DNA from: Byssochlamys sp. IMV 00236
Lineage: Eukaryota; Ascomycota; Eurotiomycetes; Eurotiales; Thermoascaceae
Direction: 5' to 3'
Assembly (NCBI GenBank): GCA_001931875.2
Contig: MSJH02000721.1
Span: forward strand, 1-40,109
Length of the DNA: 40,109 bases
Positions 19,786 through 29,817 of the stretch are shown piece by piece. Every line of letters starts with the position of its first letter. Positions within the stretch are counted from its first letter, which is position 1. Position numbers and translations under genes: made by a program. The notes beneath the pieces were generated by a model. The model saw only the letters and a program-made list of their open reading frames with translations. It had not been told where the DNA came from and searched no databases.

Positions 19786-21490
19786 GAAGAAAAAAAAAAA
19801 AAAAAAGAAAAGAAAAAGCCTTGGCTTACCTGTCAACTAGATGAACAAGGGGAACGAAAAAGTGAAATATAATCGAACCAGGAAGGCTTCCTTGCTTTTG
19901 TATTCCATTATTGTACACATTGTGAAACTACCCTTCATTTTGTATGGGAATCAAGTTACACATTCTCTTCTTTCCACACTCGAAACCTTTTAACCGTTTG
20001 ATGCAGTTTTTCCTGAAAGTAATGTCGCATAATTCGGAGATTTATAATACAAAACATGGCTTCTTGAAACGATATTTACTTTCTGGAAAGAGTGTATGAA
20101 TGAGCAGACACACAAAAGCTTGCACAATTTAGCTGTCATCGCTTCTTTGTGACAGAGGCTAATACTCGCTTTGGTCATCTATTTGATCACGTGATGTTCT
20201 GAACACTTATTTAAGATATGCTGACTTTTGACTATTATGAAGAGATAGAGAATAGTCTGGCAATGTTGATGGGTTTGAGTGAGTTAGAAATGGGTACGAA
20301 TTGAGTGAAAGACAGCTGTCTGAAGATTGAGGAAAAATGTCACTTCACCGCGTGTCGATTCAGGCTCCGAATTCGTCTTCAAAATTTAGAGTGTTTAGAT
20401 CTCTCCCTTTTTGAAATGTAATCTCAACAATGATGTTAATTCCAACGTTCAATAACCGACCTTCTCATTCTGAATAAGCCAGTGTAAGCCCACTTGAACT
20501 TAAAGAAATGGCTATTATTATTATTATTATTGTATCCCTTTTTGTTGTAAATACTTGTAAAGTATAAATTGTCTCGCAGTGCAAACAATAAGCTACATTG
20601 AATTGTGTTAATTTGCTTATTAACCACATGATCGAGCCAGTGATACAAGGACTAATTTACACACTCAATTCAAAATTATTGTTGATATATTAACAGTCTC
20701 CTACAATCTTTTGTTAATTGTTTCGTTATTTACTTCACTGTTTGTGTGTGAAATCAGACTGTGATATGTTGTAATATCTTTGCTCGACAGCTCCATATAT
20801 CCCAGACAAGCATGAATCTCGTCAAAGAAAACTCTTGTTGACAATTGGTCGATAGAGTATACACACACATAATTTATTAGCTGAAATAAAAAAATGGTGG
20901 CCCAATTAGTTTAGTAAAGTTGACCCATTCAACAAACTCGTATTTTTCAGACTGGCTTTCGACACGTGGATCATTTTTTTAATAACCTTACTCGTTTTAT
21001 ATTATTTGATTCATCCACTGTTTTTTTTTTTTTTTTTATTTTTTCCTGTGGAGATGTTTTGTACGCCTGGATGACATGACCTTTTAACAAGCGATGCGGT
21101 TTCTAAAAATACGAAGTTGGTTTTGATTGGCTGCAACATTTCCTGAGGACTCTAAAAAGGTTGCATAAACATTTCTTGTTACATAAAAACTATTTGTCAG
21201 AAAGTACACGGTATTAAAAACAAGGAGAGAATGGGTCACTATTGACACAACGCTTTCTTTTTTTTTTATTTGTCCCCGTTGAGAACTTGTCTTCTTCCTT
21301 TTGAATCCCAGTTAACCCAATAAAAGAAAAGTATGAAAAAATAGGGGGCGTATTTACACGTTGAATACAGTCGTGTCATAATCTATGTAGATGTACGCTA
21401 TGTGTCTGTCTGTGTGTTGTTTGTTTTGATTTCTTTTTTCTTTTTTTTTTTTTTCCTTTTATCTCTTTCTTATCAAAAAAAAAAGAGTTG
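19786..21490. other. 1.7 kb gene-free interval between divergent genes
   Basis: Shared upstream region of the methyltransferase (minus) and the CENP-B-like gene (plus). No gene supported: frames at 19990-20178 and 20436-20648 are low-complexity or lack similarity. It contains an ATT-triplet run at about 20515-20531 and T-tracts near 21020 and 21430-21470; the last is the pyrimidine-rich leader of the plus-strand gene. Confidence 0.5.
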
Positions 21491-22350
21491 ATGCCAAGAT
21501 ATTACGTACCTGATCGATCCAAAAGACTCAATAAGAACTTTACACTTGTCCAAAAAGCACAAATCATTGACTATATGGAAAAGACCGAGGGCATAACCCA
21601 AGTGGCTGTCACCAAATGGGCGCAAAAGCAGTTTGGTCTGGTTGCACCACCTACGCAGTCAACAATCAACAAGCTATGGAAGTTCAGACACAAGTATGAC
21701 GTAAAGGCTATCCTAGAAGGAAGCCTCTGTGGTGGGGTTGACCGTAAGACGCTACGAAAGTCCAAATATCCTGAGCTCGAAAAGCTTCTTATCGATGACA
21801 TTATCGATTGTCAAAAGCAGAATGTTCCCTTGAGTGGGAATAGGATCAAGCAGATGGGTGAAAATATCTGTCGATTCGATCTTAAATTGGATCCTGAGTC
21901 TCCCAATTTTCCTTCCTTTTCGAACGGTTGGTTTGAACGGTTCAAGAAAAGACACGGTCTGACGATTGACATGGTCGGTGGTGAGCCTAGTTATGTCGTC
22001 TCTCAGCGTTTGCATTCTTTGGATACGGCTCATTCTATAAACCAAGATGATCAGCTAGAATCATCAGAAGGTAAGCCATTTTTTTTTATATATCCTTATG
22101 TTACTCAACCATAATAGAGAGTAAGCCAATAGGAAATGAACCGAATGATACCACTAAAGAAGACCTTAAAAGAAAAGAAGCCATGCTTGACGCTCTACAC
22201 ACGATAATGAAATATCAGTCTTTCTTTGGAACTGAAGAAGATGCTAAATTCTATGATTCTTGTCAAATAATGTATGAAAGAATAAGAAAAGATGATGAAC
22301 AACAGCCACAAGGCAAACAGAAGAAATTGACAGACTACTTTCAATCATAA
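21491..22350 (+). CDS. CENP-B/pogo-type DNA-binding protein with C-terminal PIP box, no DDE domain
   Basis: 270 residues; exons 21491-22070 and 22118-22350; intron 47 nt (GTAAGC..TAATAG). The in-frame TTG at 21488 is not the start. Residues about 13-65 form a CENP-B N-terminal helix-turn-helix (FTLVQKAQIIDYMEK..). Residues about 85-157 form the second, Tc5/CENPB-type HTH (YPELEKLLIDDI, then NGWFERFKKRHGL). These are the two DNA-binding units of pogo/Tigger transposases, CENP-B and fission-yeast Abp1. The roughly 250-residue DDE nuclease that should follow is missing: after about residue 165 there is only an acidic linker, a short helical block and the end. The C-terminus QKKLTDYF (261-268) is a canonical PCNA-interacting peptide (Q-x-x-L-x-x-aromatic-aromatic). 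Inference: a domesticated DNA-binding protein linked to replication forks. Confidence 0.85.
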
Positions 22351-22828
22351 ACTTTTTTGCACTTTTTTTGATGTTTGCTAATATATCAATATCGCTTGTT
22401 TAGTACAAGCCTTTTTCACACGAATACAGACTGCTCCAGTGTTTTTTTCTGAGGTTAATATAGTGGAAACCCCTTTATATCAACAGTTTGAGATATAAAT
22501 GCTGAATGTAAAAAAAGAAATCAACTGGCCAATGCAACTTATAGTCGTACAAAACCCAACTTGTGTATATATATCCCAAGGGAATCTCTCAATGCTTGAA
22601 CAAAGGTATATATATAATAAAAGGTTCATGTTTATACTTTCCAGCACATTTATATAATGATACTTTAGTAGTAAAATACCTTACTGTGTCTGACTTTTTA
22701 TTAAAAAGAGACAACACCGAGAAACCAGAAATGACTGGGAAAATCAATTTGGTAAGCAGAAATCTTTATTCTTTCAAATAAGCTTTTTTTTCCTTTTTTT
22801 TTTTTCTTCTTCTTTTTTAAATATTAAA
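22351..22828. other. Intergenic, promoter of hydratase-2 gene
   Basis: No gene seen. The 3' part (22784-22828) is a T/C-rich tract ending in AAATATTAAA before the ATG, typical of the leaders in this window. Confidence 0.5.
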
Positions 22829-23876
22829 ATGCCAGTTGAAGGATTCAAAGTTGACGTCGAAAAAGCTGTTGGACACGTATTCAAGACAGAAAAGGTTGCT
22901 TGTAACAAACGTGATTACCTTTTATATGCACTTGGCGTTGGCGTAAAAGAAGATGAACTTCAATACCTTTACGAACTACGTAAGTTTATATATATGTCAT
23001 ATATGTTTTTTTTTCTCATCTTTATTAGGTAAGGATTTTGCTCCTTTACCTACCTATCCTCTTGTCCTGGTATTAAAGGGAGACAGTTACGACGTCAATT
23101 TATTTCAAGAACGTGTACAAAGCGGTGATAAGCTACCCGGTATGCCTCCTTACGATCCTAACAAGATCGTACATGGCGAACAGTCCTTGGAAGTGATCAC
23201 GCCTTTCCCTGTGAACGGTGGTCGATTCAACACACGCAAAACCTGTACAGGCGTCTATGACAAGGGATCAGGTATGGTGATTGAGACAACCATTGATATA
23301 TTGGATGAACAAGACAAGGTTCATTACAGTCGTATGGTCAGCAAGTCTTTTGTCCGTGGTTATGGTGGTTGGAACGTAAGTTATTGTTTATAAAAGCTCT
23401 TTTTTTATATACTTATTTTTGATAAAAAGGGACCTAAAGGCCCCAAGGGTACTTCCTACACTCCTCCCAAGCGTAACCCTGATGCCGTCGAAATCTTTGC
23501 TACCCAACCTAACCAAGCCCTTCTCTACCGTCTCTCGGGCGACTATAACCCCTTACACGCAGATACCGAACTAGCTCCCCGTGTCGGTTTCCCCAAGCCC
23601 ATCCTTCATGGTCTCTGTACCTATGGCGCCTGTGGTCACGCTATCATCAAATCCTTGGCCAATAACGACCCTTACCGCTTCAAGTCCATCGAGGCCCGTT
23701 TTGCATCTCCCGTCTTTCCAGGCGAAACCGTGGAGATCTACATGTGGAAGACACCTTCAAACGATGCCAAGACGGAGGGCGTCATCTTTGTTGCCAAGGT
23801 CAAGGAAAGAGACGTTGTCGTCGTCAGTAACGGTTACGCTGTTCTCTACAAGGACTCACAGAATTCAAAGCTTTAA
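22829..23876 (+). CDS. Peroxisomal (R)-specific enoyl-CoA hydratase 2 (MaoC-type)
   Basis: Hydrates trans-2-enoyl-CoA to (3R)-hydroxyacyl-CoA in peroxisomal beta-oxidation. 314 residues; exons 22829-22979, 23029-23375, 23430-23876; introns 49 and 54 nt. It has the double hot-dog layout of eukaryotic hydratase 2: an N-terminal non-catalytic repeat (DYLLYALGVG, PTYPLVLVLKG, VHGEQSLEV) and a C-terminal catalytic repeat with the hydratase-2 motif YRLSGDYNPLHAD (Asp204, Asn206, His209) followed by GFPKPILHGLCTYG. The C-terminal tripeptide SKL is a perfect PTS1. In animals and most fungi this activity is one domain of MFE-2; here it is a stand-alone gene. Third-codon positions are strongly C-rich in exon 3. 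It converges on the Nudix gene with only 9 bp between stop codons. Confidence 0.95.
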
Positions 23877-23891
23877 ATAAATTGTTTATTT
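23875..23891. terminator. Palindromic bidirectional poly(A) signal
   Basis: AAATAAA-TTG-TTTATTT is a perfect inverted repeat. It gives an AATAAA on each strand and overlaps the stop codons of both convergent genes (TAA 23874-23876 on plus; TAA at 23886-23888 on minus). That both signals are used is inference. Confidence 0.6.
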
Positions 23892-25074
23892 ACGAATGGG
23901 AGTGGGAAACTCGAGTTTTCGGTGAAGATGGTAACTGATCTTGATATAGTCGGGTTCTTCATCAGGTGTGATATATGAGTGTCTAATCATAAAGTCAATG
24001 GCCACTACAAAAACGTTAGTCTTGTTCTTCTTTTCTTTTTTTTTTTTCTTTGTTTACCTAGAGCAGAATTTGATTTCCATTCTTGGTTTAATATACTCTC
24101 TTTGACCTGAGAAAACAAAGATATCAGTACAAAGAAAGTTGTAAAATAGGTTTACCTTTTCTAATGGCCAAAGGTAAAAACAATCGACTTCGCCATCTTT
24201 AGGTGTAGGTTTAAAATCTTGAGGCAACTCTAGGTCAAAGATATATCTATCCTATCTAAGCTTTTTATGTACTTGGGGCTATTTCTTTGCAACTTACTCT
24301 GTCTCTGGCTGCAGGCCACCGTCCGTAAAGGTATAATAGCTGATGACATTCGTACTGCGTGCCTGATAGACATTTCAATCGGCGCTCTTATTTTGACAGT
24401 TTGGCTTTTTTTTTTTATACCTTTGAAGCAAGTTCTGCTGGAATACTCGCTTCTTCATCACATTCCTTGACAATAGTATCCTTGATACGGTATTGGTAAG
24501 AGATACCTCCGGCAACCTATATATATATATATTAAATAAGCTTCTTGGGGACTTACAATACGTAACTTACGCAATTATCCAACATGCCAGGCCAAGTTGG
24601 CTTCGTCTTTGCTCTTCGCGCTACCCACATGTGAATCTTGCCTTCATTATCCGTCACGTACGCATTCAGATGACATCCAAATGTGGACACACCAAACAAG
24701 GGTGTAGCCGCACGCTCCATGACAAAGGCAAGATCATGATGTCCATAGATAGGATACAGTTCATTTCTCCATCCCTCCAAAACAGGAAACAGTTTACGCT
24801 CTCGCCAGGTGTCTGCTAATACCTTCATCACCTCTGTGCGCTTATCAAAGGTATCCACCCAATTGGCAAACGTCACGAGGTTAGGCTCGATCTTGAAGGG
24901 GGAAGGTGATACCGAGTTATTGTATTCGGTCAGCGCGGAGATAACGTTGGGTAGGATCTGACCGAGGAGTGCGTCGTCGTGTTTGAAGGCGACGGGTTGC
25001 TTCTCTGTCTTTTCAAACACGTATGGATACTTGTCGCAGAATTGAACGGCTTCGAGTAAGGAATTGTGGACCAT
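23886..25074 (-). CDS. Nudix hydrolase of the DUF4743/Yjr142w type
   Basis: 307 residues in six exons: 24571-25074, 24421-24516, 24298-24362, 24156-24246, 24058-24106, 23886-24004; introns 47-59 nt. The N-terminal DUF4743 region (LLEAVQFCDKYPYV, then ELYPIYG, FVMERAATPLFGVSTFGCHL) is followed by MWVARRAKTKPTWPGMLDN and the Nudix motif VAGGISYQYRIKDTIVKECD then EEASIP; the metal-binding E-x2-E-E core (KECDEEA) is intact. Yeast Yjr142w and relatives hydrolyse oxidised or damaged thiamine diphosphate analogues; the family is often misnamed thiamin pyrophosphokinase-related. The open frame extends upstream to 25155 with a hydrophobic leader, but family proteins begin near MVHNSLLEAV, so Met at 25074 was chosen. 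Confidence 0.9.
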
Positions 25075-25320
25075 TTGGGAACAAAGAGTTAGAAAAGAAG
25101 AAGAAAAAAGTGGAGAGAGAAGGAGAGAGAGAAAAAATACTTGTGAAATAAGCACACAAGAAAACAGGTTTGATTATCGTTTTCTCTTTCCCATTCTCTG
25201 CTTTAGTTAAATTTGGCCCAATGACAAGGGCCATCGAAGTGACTGTTTTTAGGGGGTGGAGATCTTTGTGTTACAGTCTGTGTTCTTGTGAAAAAAAGGT
25301 GTTGTATCCTTTTTGAAAGG

Positions 25321-25446
25321 CTAACACTGCATGCACCAGACAATAGGACACTTTCTTGGGGCGTTACCTTTGTTGTCTCTACAACTTTACACTATCAAAG
25401 TGTCCACTAAACTTAAGGCTGCCCAGTGGGATATCCATTAATGTAA
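25321..25446. repeat. Diverged direct repeat, copy 1
   Basis: Aligns with 25843-25949 over blocks such as ctaacactgcatgc / ccaacactacatgc, gggcgttacc / gggcgctacc, actatcaaag / attatcaaag and aaggctgcccagtgggatat / aaggctgtccaatgaaatat, roughly 75% identical by eye. Copy 1 has about 20 extra bases. In both copies one frame ends in TAA at the equivalent place (HYQSVH* and IIKASA*), suggesting a duplicated, decayed gene end. Confidence 0.55.
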
Positions 25447-25597
25447 AGTGCATTTGAGGGATTCTGGTTACTTTGATCAATTTTTATCTTTCTTCTTTAA
25501 AAGAAACACGAACCAAGATGGGAACTTTTTAAATTCGGATTCAAGTACGAAATCAACTCCTAAATGTGTACAAAACTGAATTAGAAAAAATATCCAA

Positions 25598-25914
25598 ATG
25601 CTCAGCCGTACTTCTGCCTACAGAGACATATTCCAACCACCTGAAGCAGGTCAAATACGTAAGTAAATGGAGCTGTTAGTTTTACTTTTGTTAAGTAGTT
25701 AAAAACCTTCTTCATGTAGACTTTCAATAATAATTTGGAAGTGCCGGATAATACTAGCAAAATTAACTATGGTATTGTGTTTGGAGACAACGCAACTGTA
25801 AGCAATTGTACAGTTATTGGTCCATCAATCAAAAGAACTAGGCCAACACTACATGCTACGGGCGCTACCAGTGATGCCACAATACAACTTCACATTATCA
25901 AAGCCTCTGCCTAA
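25598..25914 (+). pseudogene. Coding-like relic, family not recognised
   Basis: A short ATG exon (MLSRTSAYRDIFQPPEAGQI) with a perfect donor (C|GTAAGT at 25659) and acceptor (CATGTAG, 25719) is followed by an open tract to TAA at 25912 (LEVPDNTSKINYGIVFGDNA, then CTVIGPSIKR). The two pieces are out of phase by the splice sites seen, so the gene is probably broken, or the true junction was missed. The 3' end lies in the direct repeat shared with 25321-25446. Confidence 0.35.
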
Positions 25915-25949
25915 CCTAAGGCTGTCCAATGAAATATTCTTTAATGCAA
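25843..25949. repeat. Diverged direct repeat, copy 2
   Basis: Partner of 25321-25446, about 520 bp apart in the same orientation. It overlaps the end of the coding-like relic. Confidence 0.55.
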
Positions 25950-26774
25950 TTACACGTGATTGATCTTGATTCTTTGTTGTTCAACTGACAACATGAAATA
26001 AATAATAACAAGTCATTATTACACCATACCGAAAACTACAGTCTCTATAGCACCAAAAGGCTACATCTCTATTGCCAATTACATCACATCAATAGGCGAA
26101 AAAAAAAAAAAATTAGTAATACTCGGTATCAGCAGTTCATGTCTCCTGGTGTCTTTTTATTAACTCCTGAAAAGGGGCATATAATGAGAATTCCAACCTT
26201 CCCAGTTGCAACAATCGCATCCGAAGTATCAGGTATTCGCCTCAAATGTATTACAGTTAACAAAGACGAGGTGACATCATAAATTGACTTGTATATAAAC
26301 CATATCGCTTATAAGAAAAAGAGAAGATTATGCAACTCTGGGAGAAGAGATTTTTAGCTTGGATTACCTACAGCCAAGAAAATCAAGAAACGATTGAAGA
26401 CGCACAAATGGCAGGTCCCAAAATTTGATTGTTTATTGGTTGAATTCAATTACTGCTCTGGTCGGAGTGGAATGGAAGCTTTTTATAAAGTATTGGAATG
26501 GGAAACACCGTAGTCATCCTCCAAGCGGCAAACAAACATGACACTACTTTTCTCTCTCTTTATAATGCAAAGGAGTGCCATGGGATATATTTATTAGATA
26601 TGTATATTTTATTATTAAACTGATGATCATTTGTAGAACGATTACTTACTAAAAAAGGATACGTGTAACCCAGCCACAAATGTGACTTGATTTCTTATCT
26701 GTCAACAGCGTCTATATAAACTTATGATTTTTACAAGCAATCTTTTTTTTGGATTTATATCCCACCTATCTGTC

Positions 26775-27436
26775 ATGTCTAAATTACATATCAGGTAAAC
26801 TATTAGTGTCTATGACAACCAAGTATACTGAGCCATGTGTGTATATATAGCTATAACCAAATCCATGAGTCTATCAGAGACGCTGTTGAGCGTTTCCACA
26901 TCAATGATACCTTCAAACCTGACCTGATGATTGCCATCGGTGGAGGCGGTTTCATCCCTGCTCGTATCCTCCGTACCTTTCTCAAAAAGACATCCCGTGG
27001 AAACATTCCTATCCAAGCTATTGGTCTTTCTCTTTATGAGGAACTTGGAAATGAAGAAAGACCGGGTACTCAGGTCCAAAAGACACAATGGCTCAACTTC
27101 GGTGCCTCTCATTCTGAGATTTCTTTACTCGGCCGTCGTATCTTGATTGTAGATGAAGTCGATGATACTCGTCAGACATTAGCCTTTGCTGTCAAGGAAT
27201 TACAAAAGGATATTGAAGCTGAGGAACTTCGTCATGGTATGAAGCCTGGTGAATCGAATACGGTCCTTGGTGTTTTTGTACTTCACAACAAGTTGAAGCA
27301 AAAGAAGCAGGATTTGCCTGAAGAAATCAAAAAGAATTATTTCGCAGCTGTTGAAATGCCTGATCAGTGGTTGGTTTATCCCTGGGATGCTGTCGATATC
27401 GAATCCCATACTGAGTTGGCGAACAAGCATCAGTAA
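26775..27436 (+). CDS. HPT1: Hypoxanthine-guanine (xanthine) phosphoribosyltransferase, Hpt1-type
   Basis: Purine salvage: converts hypoxanthine/guanine (possibly xanthine) plus PRPP to the nucleotide. 201 residues; exons 26775-26794 and 26851-27436; intron 56 nt. The first exon is only 20 nt (MSKLHI plus part of Ser) and was chosen because it yields the conserved ISYNQIHESI start. Diagnostic blocks: FKPDLMIAIGGGGFIPARIL, LSLYEELG, TQWLNF, the PRPP loop RRILIVDEVDDTRQT and the end DQWLVYPWDAVDI, all as in yeast Hpt1. Upstream sequence is AT-rich with TATATAAAC at about 26709. Confidence 0.95.
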
Positions 27437-28778
27437 GAAAAACAACGCTGCAGTTCATTTGTATCATAAACCCCTTGTCTCTCTCGTGCGAGAGAGATAA
27501 ATCATTATATTTCATCACTATAGACTTTACAAATATTAGACTTTTGATAATTGTAAGAAAATAATAAAGACGTCTTCAATATATGTCTTTTAGCAAACAT
27601 GGCTTATTGTCCAGGAACACTGAATTGCCAATATAAAGTAGTCACAACTGGTTCCAAGAGTCTAACGACTTGGTCGTCCATGAAAGCATTGATAAATGAG
27701 CCGTGGTTGCTACAGGCTCAAGAGCATTTGAAAAGATCACAGAGCTCATAACATTAACTTACTTCTTTGGTAATCAACTATTCATTCTGAGATGATGGTG
27801 AAACTGATTTCTGTAATCTGCTTAAATTCAAGTAACACAACAGTAGCACCCTGTTTTAATAAATAGGTAATACCAGGGGCACTGCAAAATCCAAAAGGGG
27901 TAATACAATAAAGATATTACACAATGTATGAAGGATATGATCTATTGATATTACTATTAAACTGATGACTGATCACAATAGAGCACTTTACGTACAATAC
28001 CAACTACTACAAGATGGTTCTGTTGTACTGGAACTGTGTCTAGCAAATAAAAGTCGGGCCAGATCAAATTATTCCTATAGTAGATTATTGAATGGGCTAT
28101 GACTCAACTGTTCAATATAGCATGGTCTGACACCAACAATGATAAAAACCCTTACAAATCATCAAGTATATTTACCGTAGATAATGATAGAGCATCGTGA
28201 CATGTAATTGCTTCTTTATTTTTTTTTTTCCTAATGCGCTAAGTCTGCTGTGTTGCTTACACGAAAGAAACATAACAATATGTATTGCGACATTTAGAAA
28301 ATATAGAAATCGTTGCTTCATCCGCTATGACTCATTCGAGGACGCACAGCGTATACTCTGACCTTGACTCTCTAACAAACAGCTTTATCCTTTTTTTTTT
28401 GCGTTGATTTGGATCATTAAATAAAGGTTAATGTTTAATTCACTAAAAGTGACCTCGTAATATTTAAGTGTCTGTCAGTACGTTTGGGAAAAAGTATACA
28501 AGTGCATGTTTACATGTGTTTTTTCTCCTATCAAGTCAAACTTATTTTATCAGTTCAAGCAGATCAGCTCATGAAGGAGAATTACTGATGGTTTGTGTAT
28601 TTGTGAAACGTGATTGATAGAATGTCGATCTGACCAAAATAGTAAAGTCAATAGTACACCATCATGACGGCATTGTCTATGTGAATATGTTGTAAGATAA
28701 AAAAGGGGTGATGTTTTATGTAAAAAAAGGGGGCTCAACTATTCTTTAACCGTTTAATCTGTGCTCTATTTTACTCAA
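27437..28778. other. 1.3 kb interval with possible relic exons
   Basis: No complete gene supported. A 50-codon ATG frame at 27599-27751 (MAYCPGTLNCQYKVV..) has no recognised domain. On the minus strand 27782-27881 reads like a terminal exon (APGITYLLKQGATVVLLEF, stop at 27782) with an acceptor TTTTGCAG just upstream. 27978-28075 is open in several frames, so coding evidence is weak. tattaaactgatga occurs here (about 27952) and again near 26612, hinting at dispersed repeat debris. Confidence 0.4.
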
Positions 28779-28963
28779 ATGCAAAGTAAATTTGTTATTC
28801 TTACTATCTGTGCTTCTCTTGCTGCTATTAACTTTGCTAAATACGTTCCTTTAGGTGATCCAGTCGTTCTATGCGTCACTGGTAAGTGATAAACAAAACG
28901 TATTTTATCCAAATAATGGCAATATTAGGCACACCCTTCATAATTCCTCAGCTAACAATGTAG
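28779..28963 (+). CDS. Candidate tiny secreted peptide
   Basis: 45 residues; exons 28779-28881 and 28929-28963; intron 47 nt (GGTAAGTG..ATATTAG), in phase. MQSKFVILTICASLAAINFA is a good signal peptide (basic n-region, hydrophobic core, A-x-A-like end), leaving a peptide of about 25 residues (KYVPLGDPVVLCVTGTPFII..). Supported by the signal peptide and consensus splice sites only; no family recognised. A chance frame is possible. Confidence 0.4.
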
Positions 28964-29212
28964 AGAAGCCATGGCGTACGTAACGTTTCTAAAAGACTGT
29001 CTTGGCTCTCTTGTATTGTGTCTCATTATCTCTACTTGTTGTAAAACTTTCATTTAAATTTTAACCGTCTCAAATAAAGCTCGTCTTGCCTGAGTTTCAA
29101 AATAGACAACTCAACGTCATCAGAGTTTGTTTACGCTCTTTTCTTTCTCTTTTTGGTCTTTTTCTTGTAATTATGCCAGGTAAATCCTCAAAGAAGAAAA
29201 AAAAAAAAAGAA

Positions 29213-29817
29213 ATGAATATGAATAAGACATTAGGAAACTATCCAAAAAAGCCCAACACAGAAAGAAGGGATTCGTCAACATATAAACAACAAAGAAAGA
29301 CTCCAAGTAATTTTTTTTAATAATGTGAAGCAAAAAAGGTTTGATTGAAACTATAATAAATAGATGTCAAGAAGGATAATAAGATTGTACCCAACAAAGC
29401 AGCAGGAGCAGCTATTTTATCAGCCGTGACTTCACCACCAAGTCCAAGTGTGATTCAGCAACAACAGCAACAACAACAACAAAATGGAATTAACACAAAT
29501 GAACTAGTCGAGTTTTTAAATATGCGTAAGAAAAACAAAAAAGTATAGTTCTATACAAAATATTTATATCGTATATAGGTTTTTCAGATGTATTGACAGC
29601 TTATCATGATACCAATTTGGATGCTTCACTAAGACCAGAGAAATATGAAAGCCAAGAAAAGGCATGGGCAAAACCCGTCTGGGGACAACAACAACAGCAA
29701 CAAAAGCCAGGTAAAGACAAAAAGAGATGTTTGTGATATAAAATATTTATTGTATAAAAAGGTGTTATGGCCAATGGACTTGACTTTTTAACAGAAATAA
29801 CGCATCAAATAAAATAA
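29213..29817 (+). CDS. Hypothetical Gln-rich protein
   Basis: 147 residues; exons 29213-29306, 29364-29525, 29579-29710, 29762-29817; introns 51-57 nt, all in phase. It is basic at the N-terminus (MNMNKTLGNYPKKPNTERRD), with two Gln runs, a TSPPSPSV segment faintly like the short motif of PNRC/decapping-cofactor proteins (weak), then NELVEFLNMRFSDVLTAYHD, EKAWAKPVWG and a conserved-looking end GLDFLTEITHQIK. An upstream ATG at 29173 (MPGKSSKKKKK..) would be fused in frame if the A13 tract at 29197-29209 differed by one base. The final exon overlaps the last codons of the Yippee gene on the opposite strand. Function unknown. Confidence 0.65.

Larger units (their letters stand above)
25075..26774. 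other. 1.7 kb interval with decayed coding-like relics
   Basis: No complete gene supported. It contains the diverged direct repeat listed below and a coding-like tract at 25598-25914. A further open tract near 26040-26282 (for example FPVATIASEVSGIRLKCITV before a TAA at about 26280) needs a frameshift near an A14 tract at about 26100. The last 70 bp are the leader of the HPT1-type gene. Confidence 0.45.

Noticed and set aside
20219..20305. 28-codon ATG frame in the 19.8-21.5 kb gap
   Set aside because: Too short, no splice partner or signal peptide; not distinguishable from chance.
25075..25155. Hydrophobic N-terminal extension of the Nudix protein (start at 25155)
   Set aside because: The extension looks like a translated pyrimidine-rich leader. 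The family begins near the Met at 25074.
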